64,000 bases of DNA. Origin: Gibbula magus (taxonomy: Eukaryota > Mollusca > Gastropoda > Trochida > Trochidae). The translations under genes were made by a program, and so were the position numbers. The stretch spans positions 60,300,328 to 60,364,327 of the forward strand of contig OW388302.1 of NCBI GenBank assembly GCA_936450465.1, given 5' to 3'. This document shows positions 61,472 to 64,000 of the stretch, one piece after another. Numbering within the stretch: the first letter of the stretch is position 1; every line of letters begins with the position of its first letter. A model generated the notes under the pieces. It saw only the letters and a program-made list of their open reading frames with translations, did not search any database and was not told the DNA's origin.

Positions 61472-62589
61472 GTAAGTGGTTGGAGGTTAGTGGTTGGAGG
61501 TTAGTGGTTAGTGGTTAGTGGTTAGTGGTTAGTGGTTAGTGGTTAATGGTTAATGGTTGGTGGTGAGTGGTTAGTGGTTGGTGGTTAGTGGTAAGTGGTT
61601 GGAGGTTAGTGGTTGGAGGTTAGTGGTTGGAGGTTAGTGGTTAGTGGTTAGTGGTTGGAGGTTAGTGGTTGGTGGTTAGTGGTTAGTGGTTAGTGGTTAG
61701 TGGTTGGAGGTTGGAGGTTAGTGGTTGGAGGTTAGTGGTTAGTGGTTAGTGGTTAGTGGTTGGTGGTTAGTGGTTAGTGGTTAGTGGTTAGTGGTTGGAG
61801 GTTAGTGGTTGGAGGTTGGAGGTTAGAGGTTGGAGGTTAGTGGTTATTGGTTATTGGTTGGTGGTTAGTGGTTAGTGGTTAGTGGTTAGTGGTAAGTGGT
61901 TGGTGGTTAGTGGTTAGTGGTTAGTGGTTAGAGGTTGGAGGTTGGAGGTTAGTGGTTGGAGGTAAGTGGTTAGTGGTTAGTGGTTGGAGGTTAGTGGTTG
62001 GTGGTTAGTGGTAAGTGGTTAGTGGTTAGTGGTTAGTGGTTTGTGGTTAGTGGTTAGTGGTTAGTGGTTGGAGGTTAGTGGTTAGTGGTTGGAGGTTAGT
62101 GGTTGGAGGTTAGTGGTTAGTGGTAAGTGGTTGGTGGTGAGTGGTTAGTGGTTAGTGGTTAGTGGTTGGTGGTTAGTGGTTAGTGGTTGGAGGTTAGTGG
62201 TAAGTGGACAGTGGTTAGTGATTAGTGGTAAGTAGTTAGTGGTTGGATTAGTGGTGATTGATTAGTGGTTGGAGGTTAGTGGTAAGTGGTTAGTGGTAAG
62301 TGGTAAGTGGTTAGTGGTTAGTAATAAGTGGTAACTAGTTAGTGGTTGGATTATTGGTGAGTGATTAGTGGTTAGTGGTTGGATTAACGGTTAGTGGTTT
62401 GATTAACGGTTAGTGGTTGGATTAATGGTTAGTGGTTGGATTAACGGTTAGTGGTTGGATTAACGGTTAGTGGTTGGATTAACGGTTAGTGGTTGGATTA
62501 ATGGTTAGTGGTTGGATTAGTGATTAGTGGTTGGATTAGTGTTTAGTGGTTGGATTAATGGTTAGTGGTTAGTGGTTAGGTGGTAAGGT
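61472..62589. repeat. C-poor heptamer minisatellite filling most of the last intron
   Basis: The basic unit is GTGGTTA, with variants GAGGTTG, GTGGTTG and GTGGTAA. It runs from the first intron base for about 1.1 kb. The transcript strand is almost free of C up to about 62380, so G skew is extreme and GG runs are dense. Besides the real donor at 61472 it contains ten more GTAAGT words (61591, 61892, 61962, 62011, 62123, 62200, 62228, 62282, 62296, 62303) and a few GTGAGT words. About 76% of the 1,466-bp intron is this array. Confidence 0.93.
62379..62570. repeat. 19-bp subfamily within the minisatellite
   Basis: The unit TTGGATTAACGGTTAGTGG (19 bp) repeats about ten times with small changes (AATGG, TAGTG). 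It appears derived from the heptamer units with a GATTAAC insertion. Confidence 0.8.
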
Positions 62590-62937
62590 TTACCTTCTGC
62601 AAGTGATTCGATCATTAATTTATTTAAATCGATATATCTGGATATAAGTCGATAGACAAATCTTACCTCTGGGAAAAATATATTCTCTTGACCAGTTTCG
62701 TCACAGTGTGGCTGGTGATCAAGTGAACTGTTTAGTGATGAATCTTAACTTATGCATGACATTCTTGTAGACTGTTGTGGTATGATAGATCAGACATGTG
62801 TTACATAATATCACACAAACGATAAATGTCACTGTAATATAACCTTAGAAACAGTAGATGTATGGACAATTTATATGGAGATAGCCTTGAAGTTCAACTT
62901 TGACAAAATAAACCCTTTTGAATCCTGTACTCCACAG
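62590..62937. other. intron tail before the terminal exon
   Basis: Unique AT-rich sequence ending in the acceptor CTGTACTCCACAG with CAG immediately following. No repeat or gene was seen. Confidence 0.7.
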
Positions 62938-62940
62938 CAG
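62935..62940 (+). promoter_or_regulatory. tandem NAGNAG splice acceptor
   Basis: CAGCAG offers acceptors after 62937 and after 62940. Both join the previous exon in the same frame: the split codon becomes GCA (Ala, then Val) or GTA (Val), so the forms differ by one residue. Confidence 0.6.
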
Positions 62941-63794
62941 TAACGATACCTAACAAGGAAGAAGACGTCTGTCCTCCTGCCGAGGTTAGAAGAGTCCATG
63001 AAGCCTGTAGAAAGGGGAATCTTCTCACTGTGAAGAATCTACTGTGCAGTGGAGTGGTGGATGTCAACTGTAGAGGACAGAAAAAAAACACAGCTGTTAT
63101 AGAAGCAGTAGGGTATTGGGAGGAAAACATCATAGGAGTCTTTACTAAGGAGATGATGTTTAACTTACTTGTTAAGCTAAAGTGTAACCTGACAATTGTT
63201 GATGATTTTAATAACACTGTTTTACATCATGCGTGTCACAATGCCAACGTTTACATTGTAAAGAAGTTGCTTGATACCTTTAACTTTGACGTAGAGTCAA
63301 GGGGTCAGAGAGGATTAACACCTTTAATGAGTGCTGCATGGGGAGGTCACTGGGAGGTCATGGAGTTGTTGATGGAGAGAGGAGCTGATATTCGTGCCAG
63401 AGACACTCGTAAAGATACAATTTTACATTTTGCTAGTAGAAGTAACAATCTGGAAACGTTTCAAAATGTTCTATCACTAAACATCACTGAGATCGACAGT
63501 AGGGGAAAGGACGGACGAACTCCACTTATGAAAGCTGTGTATTCTGGTTGCACACCTGTCACACGGTTGTTGGTAGAGAGAAATGCATCTGTAAGTCCAG
63601 TTGATTGGGGTGGCAACAACATGCTCCATATTGCGTGTTCAGGAGGTCATTTAGACATGGTCAAGTATCTGGTCACTCTGAAGGAACTCCGAGACTCTGA
63701 GAAGAAGAAAAACAGGATCGGGAAGACTCCTGTAGTTGTGGCTGAGGAAAGGGGTTTTAGTGATATAGTATCCTTTCTTAAAACAGGAAACTGA
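62938..63794 (+). CDS. terminal exon encoding about eight ankyrin repeats
   Basis: Entered in phase 1, the exon is open for 285 residues to a TGA at 63792-63794. Counting the split codon as residue 1, ankyrin units lie at about 17-45, 46-88 (with an insertion around GYWEENIIGVF), 89-120, 121-153, 154-187, 188-221, 222-253 and 259-285. Hallmark words are TVLHHACHNANVYIVKKLL, GLTPLMSAAWGGH, GRTPLMKAVYSG, NMLHIACSGGHLDMVKYL and GKTPVVVAEERG. Ankyrin repeats bind protein partners; the partner here is unknown. No transmembrane segment, death domain or SOCS box was seen. The protein ends 3 residues after the last helix (SFLKTGN). The visible coding part totals about 400 residues if all candidate exons are real. 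The 5' end lies outside the window or was not recognised. Confidence 0.9.
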
Positions 63795-63844
63795 TGCTTT
63801 CAAATGGACAATATTGTTTTGATATACTGGAAGAGTAGAATTAT

Positions 63845-63869
63845 GTCTCGTCCCGAAGGGTCGGGAGAC
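63845..63869. repeat. hairpin-forming inverted repeat
   Basis: TCCCGA (63851-63856) pairs with TCGGGA (63861-63866) around AGGG. GTCTC and GAGAC at the outer edges extend the symmetry. Such a motif next to a simple-sequence tract suggests the end of a dispersed repeat family. Confidence 0.6.
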
Positions 63870-63890
63870 GTATTGTTTTGGGTTGAGTTC

Positions 63891-63957
63891 CGTCGGCGTT
63901 GGCGTTGGCGTTGGCGTTGGCGTTGGCGTTGGCGTTGGCGTTGGCGTTGGCGTTGGT
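63891..63957. repeat. GGCGTT hexamer tract
   Basis: About eleven copies of GGCGTT, the first one imperfect (CGTCGG). The apparent Trp-Arg open frame across it is only the translation of the hexamer. Confidence 0.95.
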
Positions 63958-64000
63958 TTCCCATTGTTTACGGAGAAGATCTATAAAACTACTGGATTTG

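Larger units (their letters stand above)
63795..64000 (+). other. probable 3' UTR or downstream sequence
   Basis: No AATAAA signal is present before the window ends, so the transcript end is not placed. The stretch contains a hairpin and a hexamer tract, listed separately. Confidence 0.5.

Noticed and set aside
61472..62589. Interstitial telomeric repeat
   Set aside because: The heptamer GTGGTTA only superficially resembles TTAGGG; no true telomeric run is present.
63804..63986. Small Trp-Arg repeat protein
   Set aside because: It is simply the translation of the GGCGTT tract.

Overview
This window is eukaryotic nuclear DNA. The unique sequence is AT-rich, introns and splice signals are visible, there is an ankyrin-repeat protein exon, and tandem repeats dominate. 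The ankyrin gene style, the CCGTCCGC-type microsatellite and the GGCGTT hexamer tract beside a TCCCGA/TCGGGA hairpin resemble marine invertebrates, most likely a mollusc. That taxonomic guess is inference with low confidence. No bacterial or viral gene organisation is present.

Layout: (1) 1-2344 is the end of a 59-bp tandem array that runs off the left edge. (2) 2345-8161 is mostly non-coding and holds a 570-bp inverted-repeat transposable element with a 9-bp target duplication (4170-4757), plus three candidate small exons (3536-3588, 7531-7597, 8098-8156). (3) 8162-58923 is one continuous 42-bp satellite array of 1,208 monomers plus a truncated first monomer. (4) 58924-63794 holds the 3' part of a plus-strand gene: small exons at 59167-59254, 61138-61178 and 61414-61471, then a terminal exon at 62938-63794 with about eight ankyrin repeats. 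A C-poor heptamer minisatellite (61472-62589) fills most of the last intron. (5) 63795-64000 is downstream sequence with a hairpin and a GGCGTT tract.

The exon phases join without conflict (0-1, 1-0, 0-0, 0-1, 1-0, 0-1, 1-stop), so most of the window can be read as one gene whose introns have been invaded by tandem repeats. In that model the intron 8157-59166 is 51,010 bp long and about 99.5% satellite. The array starts at intron position +6 and stops 243 bp before the acceptor. The last intron shows the same geometry: its minisatellite begins at the GTAAGT donor itself. Two unrelated arrays anchored on 5' splice sites of one gene is the most striking observation here.

The 42-bp unit is a multiple of three and is open in three of six frames, giving theoretical ORFs up to 5,836 codons antisense to the gene. 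The array length departs from a perfect multiple of 42 by only 4 nt, explained by two visible indels. Recurrent nonsense codons inside amplified higher-order repeats argue that these frames are not functional coding sequence, but translation has not been excluded.
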